A stretch of DNA of 64,000 nt from Solenopsis invicta (lineage: Eukaryota > Arthropoda > Insecta > Hymenoptera > Formicidae): the NCBI RefSeq assembly GCF_016802725.1, contig NC_052670.1, forward strand, positions 11,676,141 through 11,740,140, given 5' to 3'. A program made the translations under genes and the position numbers. Below the pieces are notes generated by a model, which was not told the DNA's origin, did not search any database, and saw only the letters and a list, made by a program, of their open reading frames with translations. The first letter of the stretch is position 1; each line of letters begins with the position of its first letter. Positions 1-11,737 of this stretch are shown one piece after another.

Positions 1-2589
1 TTCCCTACTGCCTAGCTATCTGACGTATTGAATTTGCGAAACTGAATTTGTGGATCTACATTCTCGCGCACATAATGCTCTCTTTTTTTTTACTATACGA
101 AGCTTGCACACTTTTATACGAAGAGAACAGTTATACTGTAATATCTAAAAAATTTAGATCAGATCTGGGTACAGATCAGAAAAGAATTCTGAAACAACGA
201 AATAATTTATATAGGTCACCTAAGCATAATGTTACTATGAGCAGTTTTAACATTCAGCAACTGAACATAATTTTTTTAATGATTCAACGTAAGTATTTTC
301 AGATCTGTATTTTAGCACAATTGTTTTGTCGATCTTTAAATGTTAAAATTTAATTTTTTAATTTGTTTTTCTACGACTTATGTGTAGGAGAAAGGGGAGT
401 AAGATAACGAATTGTTAATTTTTTCAAGTTAATAATAAATGACAAATCGGAGTTTAATTCATAGAGACCTATATTAGAGACTTTAGACGATAATAAATGA
501 TCTTTGTTAGTTTGATTTCAATCAAGTCCACAAGTAGATAATAAGAAATGTAGAATATAATAAGAAATGTATTTTGGTAGTACTTATATGTAATTTTTTG
601 GCGTTTATTCATAAGAGAAATGACAATAGTAAATATTTTTATTTTCTTTATAAAATCACAATATTGTGTGACTAAAACCGTACACGTCATATTTATCAAT
701 AGCAACATTTATATTTAACAAATAAATATATTCAGCGATGGTGGGTAAGACGAACGTCGAACATTGGCGTATTGGTTTTTCCGGTCTCAACAACATTCTG
801 TTTATATGTAACGTAATTTTAATCGCAACGTTTATCGTAATGTACACCACAATTTAAATAATTTTTGTAGATTACGTAAATATTTTTCGATTCATTTACA
901 TTTTTCTAACTTCATTGTATTATCAAAATAATATCAGATTATTAATATTATAATAAATCTTTTTTATTCATACTAGTACATTTTTAACTTTGCTTACCTA
1001 CTTTTTAAATTTAGAAAAATTTTATTTAATTTTACAGCTTTAATTTTTACTGATGATAAACAAGGCTTTCGTGAATTTGAAAATAAATAGATTGATATTT
1101 TTACATTATCACAGAAATTAGGAAAAGTCAACAAATTTTAAGGTTATTATTTTACCCTCCTGTCCCTTATGTGTGTGTAACATTTCATGTAATGGAGAAA
1201 ACACACACATATACACATCTTTAAGGGTAATTTTATAGATAAATCTTTGAAAAAAATATTGTATATTTTAGTTTCTTAAGCAAAAACTGTACATTGTGTA
1301 TGAGAGCGATAGACTATTAATATAAACACTCTCGATACGCCTACATAATTCATTAGTTCCAATTTAAACTTGCCAACACGAAATAGTATCTTTTTTATAT
1401 GAATCCATCGATTTATGTTGTATCTAAAATTAACTCTCTAAATTATCTTACCGAATTATCTATGGCGAATTAAAAATTGTCTAACCGATATACGAAAATA
1501 GAGAGAATTGATCTCGATTGCCTGGATAAGGATTTATCATTCTGACGTCGCGACGGGGGCGGCGCCGCGAATGAAGCAATCGAAACGCGACGAGAGTTTA
1601 CGCCACAAAGTGGAAGTCCGGGGCCTTGAGGACTCGAGAAATTCTCGGCGTAGCGTAGAGGATTGGTGCTGTTTAATCGGGCTGGAAATCGTGTTAGGCG
1701 ATTGCGGGCGCCGCGCGCACCGCCGTGTCGCGCTTTGCATTCCCGATATAAATTGGGAGCAATTACGTCGTTTGAAGTGGGCCATTAAGCGCGGCAATAC
1801 GGGCGAGGAGAAAATCGCTGTAAAAAGGACCGGCGAGGGCGAGAAAAGAGAACGGACGCCTTCTCTCGCCGCTTTACGGAACACAAAGGTCGGTAAATAA
1901 AGGATCTCGCGGAAAGAGGCGAGAACGAAAGTACAGAGAGCGGCGTTGCCTCGCATGTGCCGTCGACGACAACGACGACGCCGACGACGTGCAACTGCGT
2001 GTGCTTTTACGTACAGGATGTTTCATGCAAAGTAGTCGCATATTTCGTCTTCCTTCAGACGTTTGTTACCTTAAATCGATTAACAGATTTTTTCCTATTT
2101 TGGCAATATTTTATGTGTTCTCTTTGTTACTAATACAGCCAGTTCTTGAGTGCACGCCGTTAAATTTGTAGTGTCAAATTTTATCCAATTTGAGATATTT
2201 TTAATCATTAAACAAGCTAACTATAAAAATATTAAATATTAGTGTAAAAATGTTAAATTTGACTCAAATTTATTATTTACTAGGTATATACGTTAATACA
2301 GACGCTACTTACTTTGAAACTAGCAATTTAATAATCAATGATAAATATAGAAGTTACAAATAACAAAATTTTATTTAAGGAATTGGTTTAAATTAGATTT
2401 TTTATATCCGGCGGTGCGGTGTCACTCCGTATTTACGCAATAGTATTTACGCGAAAAAAATTCGAAAAAATAAGTGCGAGAATAATTTACACTCCGTTAT
2501 GTGCCTTTACATCATATTGTTGATTTCAGTTTTTTACTACTAACTAAATTATAGTGGATTGAATCGATTTCTGATAGAATATACAATGT
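1..2589. other. No gene seen; AT-rich with one CpG-rich patch
   Basis: The stretch is mainly AT-rich, with stops in all frames. About 1535-1990 is GC- and CpG-rich, with long opposing frames on both strands and no splice-bounded or recognisable protein. It may be a regulatory or unmethylated patch. Confidence 0.6.
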
Positions 2590-2760
2590 AAGGGTTTCAC
2601 AAATTTCTTTTTCAAATATAAGAAAACAAATATTTCGTATTCCTAATTTTTTTATAGTAGCAGAGAGAAAATAGAAAATTTTTATTGATACAGTGTATTT
2701 TCCTTAAATATTGTAACACTTGACAAGTAAAATTTTAGATAGATGCGGTACTTATACTGA
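2590..2760 (+). repeat. Dispersed repeat family R2, copy 1
   Basis: This AT-rich block aligns with 45233-45394 in the same orientation. Shared landmarks are aatataagaaaa-caa-tattt, taattttttt-gtagta, ttttattg, ttattttctttaaa and a terminal ttttgGATAGxTGxGxxATGTATxx-type segment. No gene or terminal structure was recognised. The sequence just downstream (near 2847) contains the motif ggaataccctgtac, which often sits at the ends of insect repeats. Confidence 0.5.
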
Positions 2761-2922
2761 GAGTTACCCAAATTTATTGTCAACAAGAATTTCATTTTTG
2801 TTCAATTCAATATCAATTCGGATATACGACAGGCTCGCTTATTTGGAATACCCTGTACAACACATGTATATACGCATGGCGAATATATGTGTACATAAAT
2901 GAGCGTGTACGTCTCAAAGATC

Positions 2923-2925
<3 letters not shown>

Positions 2926-2965
<40 letters not shown>
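2926..2965. repeat. (GA)n microsatellite
   Basis: This is an uninterrupted GA run, followed by a degenerate gaaagaaaga tail. Confidence 0.95.
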
Positions 2966-2969
<4 letters not shown>

Positions 2970-5464
2970 AAGAGTGCGAGAAAGCTCGAGCTTGCTCCTC
3001 TCATGAAATACCTGAAATCGTGTCGCGTCGCAACCGCGAGGTCGAGAATGCTCTCCGACTGTGCAGGGTACACTGGAATTTTCAATATTGTGCCGGGAGA
3101 TTGCCCTGATTAATGAGACGATATGGCTTCCGGAGACGTTGTTTGGTGCCGCATGCGGTAGTGCTGCGTGTGCACGGTGAAAGCGTGCGGAAAGACACCG
3201 AGTCCGAATACCCCTGAGATCGATTCACATACCGCACGCGATCTTTCGCAAAATACGGCCGTACAAACGCCACAATTAAAGGGATGGAGCGAGCGTGGAG
3301 AGCGCAGGATGCAAGCTCACAGCTTTGCTGCAAAGAACTTTGAAATTCTTCGAACTTCTCTAGTCTTTCCGATTAACAAAAGCCGTTTTTTTTTACCTCT
3401 CTCTTTCTCTCTTTATCTAGCGCTTCTCTTTCGTTAATTAAAACTATGTTATTGAAACATAGCAGTAAACGTTGTCAATTAAGTTCTTCCTTATTTTATT
3501 TCTGCTCATTTTATTACAATTTACACTCTTTAGTTTTAATAGTTTTAATTACGACGGAAAATTTTGTAAGCCTTTAGCAAAAGGAGCAAAGCGTTTTAGT
3601 ATGATGATTTAATTTCTAGAATAACTATTTTCGTCGAGAGATTTTCTTTAAAACGAAAAAAAAAGAGGAAAGAAATTGATTTTAGCTGCTATACATTCCG
3701 CAAATGCTACGTGGACATATAATAATGCACGTGATAGTAGTATGCGACTCCTTTGACGCATATGGCGCGTCCGACAAATACGCAACAATTTTACGTATTG
3801 CAACAATTTGATATGACATGAAAACCGGAATTTCATTTTTAACATGAAACTCGGGTGAACGCATTACTTCATACAGTATTATATTTCAGTCGTCATAAGT
3901 ATCGGTTAGATAAAACGGAAGATAATACCAATATATTGTTGCTTTGATATTGCTCCACAAAAGAGAGATGGTTTACAGCGCGTAATAACGCGCGTCACTA
4001 AGAGCGAACAACGCTCGCGGAGCAACGAGTTTATTCGAACGTCACGAGCGAAATTATTACATTTGCGTCATGCAGTAAATTCTTTCGACACGTGTACGTG
4101 TGCTACAAACACGTACATTTCATGCATCACTTTATATTGCAATATTCTGACGATATGATCCGGAATTTTGTTCCCTTCGTGAAATTCGAGCCAGTGCGTT
4201 AGATTTTCGAAATGCATTTCAACTATTGTTCGCGCTGATAAATAATAATACAATTGTAGCACAATCGTATTACGCAATAAGAACATGGGTATTCTGGAAA
4301 GTTAATATTTGACACATGATACTGACAAAGAGCTATATCTCGATAATAAATGATGAATACCATTTATTATTAGCAATGCCAATTTCTAAACAATTACCCG
4401 CTGATGAATTTGATGATCGAACGGTTTATGCAACGAGACGAACGCTCGTCGAAATCTGTGATGTATCAATACTGATTGTTAATTCAACAAATAGCGCTAG
4501 AATAATAGAGATTCGTTATATCGCATGAATTCGCGATTTTGAAATACACGTGAGTGTGCCCTCGTTTGAATCTCGATCGCTCATTTTTTATGACAAAATT
4601 GCAACGAAGAGCGAATCGAAATGGATTGCCTTTATGTCTGAACATACGATAACGTAACCTTAATGAAAGATCCACTCTTCAGCATTTTGCAGGAGAAATC
4701 GGTTGATCTGATAAAATTGCTCCGATTACTGAACGACTGAATATTGAAAAGCCTGATGCATTTTAACGTTCTAACGTATCGGTATAGCACACATGCTTGG
4801 AATTGATGGATACAATCTTGAAAAAATTAAATTTACCTAAATTTAATTCAATTTAATTGTATGCTTGAATTCTATATCGAATTACATCAACGGGAAAAGA
4901 AAAAAAAAGTTTAATTTTATATAACAAAATTATTGATGCATTTAATGGATTAATTTATTTATTGACATGTACGTACACATCGGGCAAAATGAAATTTTGT
5001 TGAAGCGAATAAAATGTAATTTAAGCAAAGAATTGGTTATACAAATCTATGTATGAAATTGGGGATTGCTGATATTTTTATTGCCAACGAAGGCTTAGAC
5101 GTGATTTTGAAAAACGCTCTACGAGGACGAGGCAAGAGGTTGCTCCGGAATTTACCGTCCTCCTTCTCTCTTCTTGGACCGGGAATACTCGGCCGTATCC
5201 CTGGCTGGGAATATCGGCGAACGGTAAAAGAGGAGCTTTCCGCAGGAGAATTCTCCGATACGAATGCCTGCGGGAGAAAGAGGCTAGAGAAGCGCCCGGC
5301 ACCTCGTTTAATTCGCAGTCAACGGTGTTAGTGTACGCGAGCTGTTCAGCGCTGGAAACACGCCGGGAAGGCAACCTGTTAGAGAGAGGTCTGAAACATC
5401 GAGGAAGAGAGAAAGAGATTGTGAGAGCTCCGTTGGCAGCGTACTGATAAATTCGTTAATTTCT

Positions 5465-5486
5465 CGCGTGCGCACGCGTGCGCGCG
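5465..5486. repeat. Alternating purine-pyrimidine tract
   Basis: A 22-base run of strict CG/TG/CA alternation is interrupted nowhere. Such tracts favour left-handed Z-DNA. Confidence 0.7.
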
Positions 5487-6326
5487 AAAAAGAAGAGAGT
5501 AAGAGAGAGATATCCACGATCGATGGGATTGATTTGTGATAAATTCGAAGGGTGTAACGTTGCTTACGTCGACGTAACTGGTCGATATTTCTTTCGATGC
5601 CCTTCTCTCTTTTCTTCCTTCTTTCTTTCCTTTCCTCTCTCCTTTCTTTGTTCCTTCTTTCATCGTTGTCAAACTCCGACAACGATTCCGTTAATCCATT
5701 ACGCCTGTGTTGTGGCATTTGGTAGAACTTGGATGACGATATGTGTTGTTCTCGATGAAATTAAATTACTTGATGATCGATTAGTTATAATGAAAGTAAT
5801 AAAGAGCTGTTGTAAGATTGATTAGCTTGCTTTTGGGCTTGCTCGCATGTTTTTCGATACTGTTGAAATTATTTTTAAATTTAAATTTAAATCTGAAATA
5901 TAAGGTAATAAAAATAAATTGGGTAAATTAAACTATGGCCCAATTATTGACAGTGTCTCAAATATCAAAAATTTGATATTAAATACTTTTTTTTAAATTA
6001 AAAGATTGTTCTGCTTTTACTGAAATGTTGCAACAATAAGTAGATTCCTTAAGAAGTAAAGTAAAATTAAATACAATTACATAATATAATATAACTTTTA
6101 TGTAAAAAAAAAGAACGTTTAATATCGAATTTCCAGTATTTGGGACAACCAGTAATTCAATTATTTGCCCTACAATGAATAAAGCAAAATACAAAGCAAT
6201 ATAAATATTTTATATCGTTTTAACAATAACGTTTATCTTAAAAGCAAAGAGAGTTCAATTTAATCGAAAGCAACACAGTGTGCAAAATATGTAATATTTA
6301 ATATATTTAAATTAAATACGTTTCAC

Positions 6327-6512
6327 ATATTAAAATTTTGTTTTAATAATTTCCTTCTGTAATAAACACGTCAAAATTCAATGCTTTCTTATATTGTTTG
6401 ATTGAATTCAAATTTAGTATTGCATTTCGATCAAACAATATTAGAAGGCACCGAATTTTGATCTGTGACACGTTTATTACAAACGGAAATTATTAAAATG
6501 AAATTTTAATAT
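6327..6512. mobile_element. Fold-back MITE-like hairpin
   Basis: Inverted arms of about 76 and 83 bases (6327-6402 and 6430-6512) surround a 27-base loop. Matching landmarks are ATATTAAAATTTxxTTTTAA, TAATTTCCxTxTGTAATAAA, cacgtcaaaattc versus gatcaaaattc, and attgtttgat at the loop edge. There is no coding frame. The class is unknown. Confidence 0.7.
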
Positions 6513-7630
6513 AAAAGTTATTAATTATTATATTTATGTTAATAATTCATATTAAATTAATATTTTATTTAAATAATTTTATTTTAATACTATTTTATTA
6601 ATTATCAATTATTAATGTGAAAAATTACTTTAATTACATTTAGAATTACGATGTTTATATAACTTTAAATCTGCGAATTTAATTAAAACCGTATGGCTAT
6701 GACAAATAGCAGATAGTTGCGCTGTTAATAAAAATACTTTTTTGTCCTTTAAACAACAATCTATTCGTTTTCCAAGACAATACTAATTTTTCGAGAAAAA
6801 CCCTATGAGCGGAATATTTAAAACCGACGCAAAAAACAACTTCAAGATATTATTAAGTTTTTTTTTGTGAAAAATCTTAAAGATGTTTCCTAAAGATGTT
6901 TCTTAAAGTAGTCTTATCCGTTGATTTTAAACAACATGCTGTCTGGCAATATAAAACCCCGAAACCCCGTGTCTTCGAAACCCCGCTTAGGAATTAGAGT
7001 TTCTAAGCTCATTGTTAGTATCAGGTATCGGTCTCGACGTGTATATTCAACGTGTCATGCTCTTATTCCTGGCGACGAGAGTTGCATGCACTTTTTAGGA
7101 TTCAGTTCCGCGTCGCGTCGCGTCGCGCCGCGTCGACTCGTGCGCCAATTATATCCGGTTCATCGAGAGTAATTCCGGCCGCAGCCTCGCACGCACGTAT
7201 GCCTGCGCGAGCGAGCGCGCGTTCGTGCGCGGGTAATACCGTCACGTATTACTGTGTGTACGAACGGAGTTGCCCGAAGGGACGACACGTTAATTTGTCT
7301 CTTGTCTCCTTGCTGCGTACCACGAGCCCGATGCGACGCGACGCGTCATATCTCGGTGAGCAATTTTCGATGACGTCGTCGGGTGCGACATGACGCGCCC
7401 ATGTGATAGCAAAGAATCATCGATAGACCATTAGCCAAATTCTAGCGAATGTCGATTAATTATTTCGACCGGACGATATGTAATTGAAAGCTCGGCTGGT
7501 CACGTTCAAATTAATCTTGCCTCTGTCTACTGTATAGAATCATTAAGGCCAAATCTGTTCTCCGAATGTATTTATATTATTTATTTATCAAATACGATAG
7601 AAAGAAATGCTCACACGTTAAAATTATTAC
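6513..7630. other. No gene seen; AT-rich then CpG-rich
   Basis: AT-rich to about 6900, then the ACCCCG tandem repeat. A CpG-rich patch at 7040-7400 includes cgcgt-type near-tandem units around 7105-7135. No exon could be supported. Confidence 0.55.
6953..6985. repeat. Short tandem aaACCCCG repeat
   Basis: Three units of aaaccccg occur, two contiguous and one after a spacer (tgtcttcg). The origin is unknown. Confidence 0.6.
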
Positions 7631-7838
7631 GCTGAGAAAAAAATTCCCAAATTTTAATAAATCATTATTCGTGTAGTACTAATGAAATGTTTACTTATAA
7701 ATATTTATTCTAGGAAGAAAAAGTAATATTTAAATTAGTTCTAGTACTCAATAAATATATATTTACATTTAGTAAACATTTCATTAGTATTATTCAAATA
7801 AATATTTATCAAAATTTAGTAATTTTTTTTCCTTACTG
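7631..7838. mobile_element. Fold-back MITE-like hairpin with CTGAGAAAAAAATT-type ends
   Basis: The left arm starts GCTGAGAAAAAAATT. The right arm, read in reverse, starts CAGTAAGGAAAAAAAATT. Both continue AAATTTTxATAAAT and TAATGAAATGTTTAC. The element is about 208 bases and non-coding. The ends resemble those at 25463 and 33044. Confidence 0.65.
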
Positions 7839-9286
7839 TAGATCTGCAGTTACTTGTTAATTTTTTTACTTATTTCTTTAATTAACGCTCGTTTGCTTTT
7901 CTATTAACATATCTACCTAGATAAATAATGTGAAAATTTAGTTGCAGTTATTTTATTTAAAATTGCGGAAATTGTTATTTAAATATAATTTTGCGTTGGA
8001 TAAACAAGTAAAATGTTCCTTTAAACCACGCCTCGTTCTTTTTCACGCATATATCGATTTTAAATATGCATCTGCATCCCTACTTGACCTAGTCTGAAGT
8101 GCTTCTTACCACGTATTCGCTCCAAATACAAAAAGGTCGTATATGTGCTCAATATGAAAATTGCTTTTCCATAAAAAAAAAGGTAGATTTCCGTCGTACA
8201 GGGGAAATAAACTTCGATTTACCGTTTCTATTTACGATGGTACCCTCTACTTGCCACGATAAAAAAAAACTCCTTCATTTTCGCTACGCATTTCACGCAA
8301 GGTATCACATGAGCTTTCATGAAGATCTGCATGTTAATAAAATCTAAGTTTTAAAAAGTGTAATAACGAAATCGTAAAAAAAATAATTTGTGCATAAAAT
8401 TCTTTTACTTTTCATACACGTACATGAAGACGTTCTTTGTTATTATATCTTTTACAGTTTCAAAATTTCTCACAAATTTCTGCATAACTCTGTAAATGTG
8501 AGGAATTTTGAGATTATAGAAAATACAATAACACAATTAAAAATATTGGGAATGTTCAAATAATGCAAATGCAGTATGTTACATACACGTAAAATATAAT
8601 GAGATAGTATTTTACTATTGCTGATGTACCTGGCACAGACAACAATGTAGGCAAGCGAGATCACGTATGGTACTGAATAGCGTAATTCTAAATGATGTCT
8701 GTACCTGCGAGGAACTTCCAAAATTTTGTCTTAGAATACCGCACACAGACTGCACTTACGACGCATAAGCCGACTGCCGTCTATTATGCTAGAAGTGCAA
8801 GGCAGCTCTAATCTAACGGATCTGAGCGATAGAAGAGAGAGGCGGGAGAGGCCGACAAGACGGCGAAACGAGAGTACGAAACTTTGGGGAGAGCGACGAG
8901 AGTTTCGTGGCGGAAACGATGAACGCGAAGGGTGACAATGGTAGTCAATCAGGTGGGCGTGCTCGCGTGTGGGTGAATCGGTTCGATTATCCGGTACAGA
9001 GGCGATCGCGCAAAGCCTCCACGTCACTCAGTTGCGCCGAAATTTTGTATTTCGCGGAGGGCTAGGCGAGATACCTATTCCGGCGTGCAGCTAGTTTAGA
9101 CGCGACGCGATGCAGCCAGGCTGAGCGGGTGGATGTTGCAACGACGTTACCGTAATAGGGTCCGATTAAGATGTAAATTCGGGGCTGGGTCTCTCTCTGC
9201 CCGACAATTTAACGGGTAACCGGGCTAATATTAAATAAAATGCAGCCCGCGAGGAGAGGGAAGTAGGACTCGGTAAGTGTATGTGT

Positions 9287-9320
<34 letters not shown>

Positions 9321-10988
9321 CAGAGAGGGAAAGGAGCGCAGGGAGAATTTTATTATGTGAAAGAGAGGAGAGAGGAGAATGAATGGAGAGTAGGAGAGAG
9401 AGAGTGAGTCGTCAACATGGCTTTGCGCGGTGCAACGCTTGAAAGCGGGTAATTTTCATTTGAGAAATTGTTATTAAATTCTGCCGCTCTGCCTCGGGCG
9501 TCAGCCTCTGTCTGCCCTTATCTTTTCCTCATTGCTTTCCGCTTTCCACCCTCCTCTTTCCACCCGCATCAGATTCCCTCTTCTTCTCCCACTCGCCAGT
9601 CCTCGCTAGCATCTTTTCATTCACTTTAACAATCTTTTCTACGTCCGCACGCGATTGCGCGCTATAATTTTGACGAGCTACCGTGTCCCACTTTCCATTC
9701 TCTCGCAAGAATGCCCCTATGCGTAATTACATAATTTTCCGCTGCGCGACGGAACGACCTGAGAAAGATTTCGCTTAATTCTTACGATGCTTTCCGCCCA
9801 CCTGTTCACATACAAAGGAATGAATTTTTTTTTATCTCGCCGCGAGTCCCGAATATTAAAATTTTTCGCGCGTATTATCTGAATATCTTTATTCTCGGGC
9901 ACGCGACACGACAAACCGCTTGAATCGCGCGAAGAGGCGGCCGCTGCCGTAGCGCGAAAGCGCTTGTTTTAATGGTCACGCACGCGAAGAGACATTTTCG
10001 CGCCGCGAAATGTTATCTGTGTCAATAAGTTCCTCGCCTGTTTCCGAGAACGGAGATCGCAAGTCGGCCGTCTCAGCGTCGAGGGCGCGGTGCGGCACCG
10101 CCGTCGCCGCTTACACGTACACGTCATATAACAGCGGGAACGTAATTATTTGAGCTCATAAAAGTTATCCGCGTAAATTCTCCGAGCTACTCGCCCGGGC
10201 GCAAACTTCGCCGACTCCGCCGAGTCGTTTATTACGGCGGAAACGAATTACGGAATACTTGTAGCAGTTCTCGGTATCTTCTTCTCTTTGCTTGCACGTG
10301 CGATACAGCGACATCGTTCCCGCTCGACCAATTACCTTCGAAGATACCACGCCGCTGAATAATTCCCGAGCAAAATAACTTGATGGCCACTAAAAGCTTT
10401 TGGAATTTTTCGCGGCGGCGGCGGCGGCGGCGGAGACCCCCCTCGCCGGTCCATAGCCGCCGCACTTACTTGCGGCTAATGCAAGGGTAATCAAATTGGA
10501 CTTTGATTTTAACTTCCAGTTTCGTCGTCGAATAGCTCCCCGAAACGTTTAGGCCATCGAAGGCTCATTCTTTTGATCGTGGATTGTATAAAACGAAAAC
10601 TAAATAGAATTTACCGGTGTAAGCAGCTTGTAACTTAATCGCTAGACGGATGTTCGTTCGGTTTCATTAGGTAGGATCTCCCGGATGATGATGGTTACAG
10701 CGAACCAATCCTACTGGCGAATGCACGCGAGAATACGATAGCCAGCTTCCTACAGGATAACTAGAGAACGTTTAAGTGGATATATATCATTATCCCTTCT
10801 TACGACGATAGTTTGTTCGTTAACCTAATTAGCATTGATGTCAAATATAGATTAGACGTCAATAAAAGATCGAATATATGAGGGAGTCCATAAAAAATGC
10901 TTATTAGCATCAAAATCATTAAATTGATTAGCAATTTAACTTTGCGATATTGCACTTCTGGTTTTGCTCAACAGCTGCGTTTTAAGTT
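7839..10988. other. No gene seen; large CpG-rich tract 8730-10470
   Basis: AT-rich to 8720, then purine-rich and CpG-rich. A (GGC)n run lies near 10412-10431. A consensus-like donor, CTCG/gtaagt, occurs at 9272/9273, but the preceding sequence has no coding frame of note. An untranslated first exon is possible but unproven. Confidence 0.45.
9286..9308. repeat. (GA)n microsatellite
   Basis: This GA run leads into a broader purine-rich segment that continues to about 9410. Confidence 0.9.
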
Positions 10989-11061
10989 CGGCAAACATGC
11001 GGTGCACAGTTTGGGGAAACTTTTAGATGTATAAATTCACCTAGGAAACTATTATCGAGCA
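10989..11061 (+). repeat. Dispersed repeat family R3, copy 1
   Basis: This about 70-base block (ggcaaacatgcggtgcacag, then gtttggggaaactt, atgtataaattcacct and attat-gagca) is matched in the same order and orientation at 59552-59628. It lies immediately upstream of two fold-back elements. The function and class are unknown. Confidence 0.55.
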
Positions 11062-11076
11062 CTATTATAGGACCGG

Positions 11077-11210
11077 TATTTATAATCGGATCGTATTTCA
11101 AGACTGTTTTGAATAATGTCTTAAGATGTTAATACACCTCTGTGATTGGTTGACGATATCTTAAAACAATACTTGAAACGACCTTAAATATAAGAATCGA
11201 CTATGAATAC
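11077..11210. mobile_element. Fold-back MITE-like hairpin
   Basis: Complementary arms hold TATTxATAxTCGxxTC, a TTTxAxGxCxGTTTxAA-type block, and TxTTTTAAGATxT near the loop. The element is about 134 bases and non-coding. It abuts the longer inverted-repeat element that starts at 11213, so the two may have inserted side by side or one may be a subterminal part of the other. Confidence 0.6.
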
Positions 11211-11212
11211 AT

Positions 11213-11737
11213 TGAAAGAATTATTTCTTTAATTGCATTCAAAATATTTGGTACACACATTATGATTGGCAATACAAAATATTTTACTTGCGCCAACCAA
11301 ATTTATTATAGACAGAGCAAAATTCACAAATTCGTTTAAATTAGCGCAACCAAATTGCTTAATGTTTTTCATTAACATTTTATTTAAAAATCGTTATTGA
11401 TGCTATTATTTTTTTATTTCTTTATTTTTAGTTTTATTTTTTATTTCCTCAGGTCCTTTATTTAGTATGGAAATGATAATTTGGAGTAAAATACGATTTG
11501 GTTATACTAAATTTAATAATAGTTACCAAATTCTATTTCAGTATATTAGAATATTATTGTCACAAATATATTTTTCTTTGAAGCAAGAAAAATATTTTTA
11601 CAGCAGAAGCTAGATAGAAGGAATCAAATTTTTTGATTGGAGTAATTAGACATTTGGTTGAACTCGTAATACCTAATCAAATTATTTGGTTAAGTCTACC
11701 AAATTTTGATCACGACAACAAAATGATTTTTTCAGTG
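11213..11737. mobile_element. Inverted-repeat element with recurring ACCAAAT motifs
   Basis: The left end TTGAAAGAATTATTTC and the right end, read in reverse CACTGAAAAAATCATTTT, are followed on both arms by TCAAAA-TTTGGTA and ATxATTxGG. The motif accaaat/atttggt occurs at least seven times in about 525 bases in both orientations, as subterminal repeats do. No coding frame is seen. Confidence 0.5.

Larger units (their letters stand above)
2761..6326. other. No gene seen; CpG-rich patches and pyrimidine tract
   Basis: CpG-rich patches lie near 2990-3330 and 5090-5560. A polypyrimidine tract lies at about 5600-5660 and a tiny hairpin, atatcaaaaatttgatat, near 5960. Open frames in the patches are arginine-rich and occur on both strands, as expected of non-coding CpG DNA. 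Confidence 0.55.

Noticed and set aside
1508..1956. Opposed 130- and 139-codon frames
   Set aside because: Two long frames on opposite strands of the same CpG-rich DNA, and neither resembles a known protein.
9267..9280. Consensus-like splice donor CTCG/gtaagt
   Set aside because: The upstream frame ends within a few codons, so only a non-coding first exon could be proposed, and nothing else supports it.
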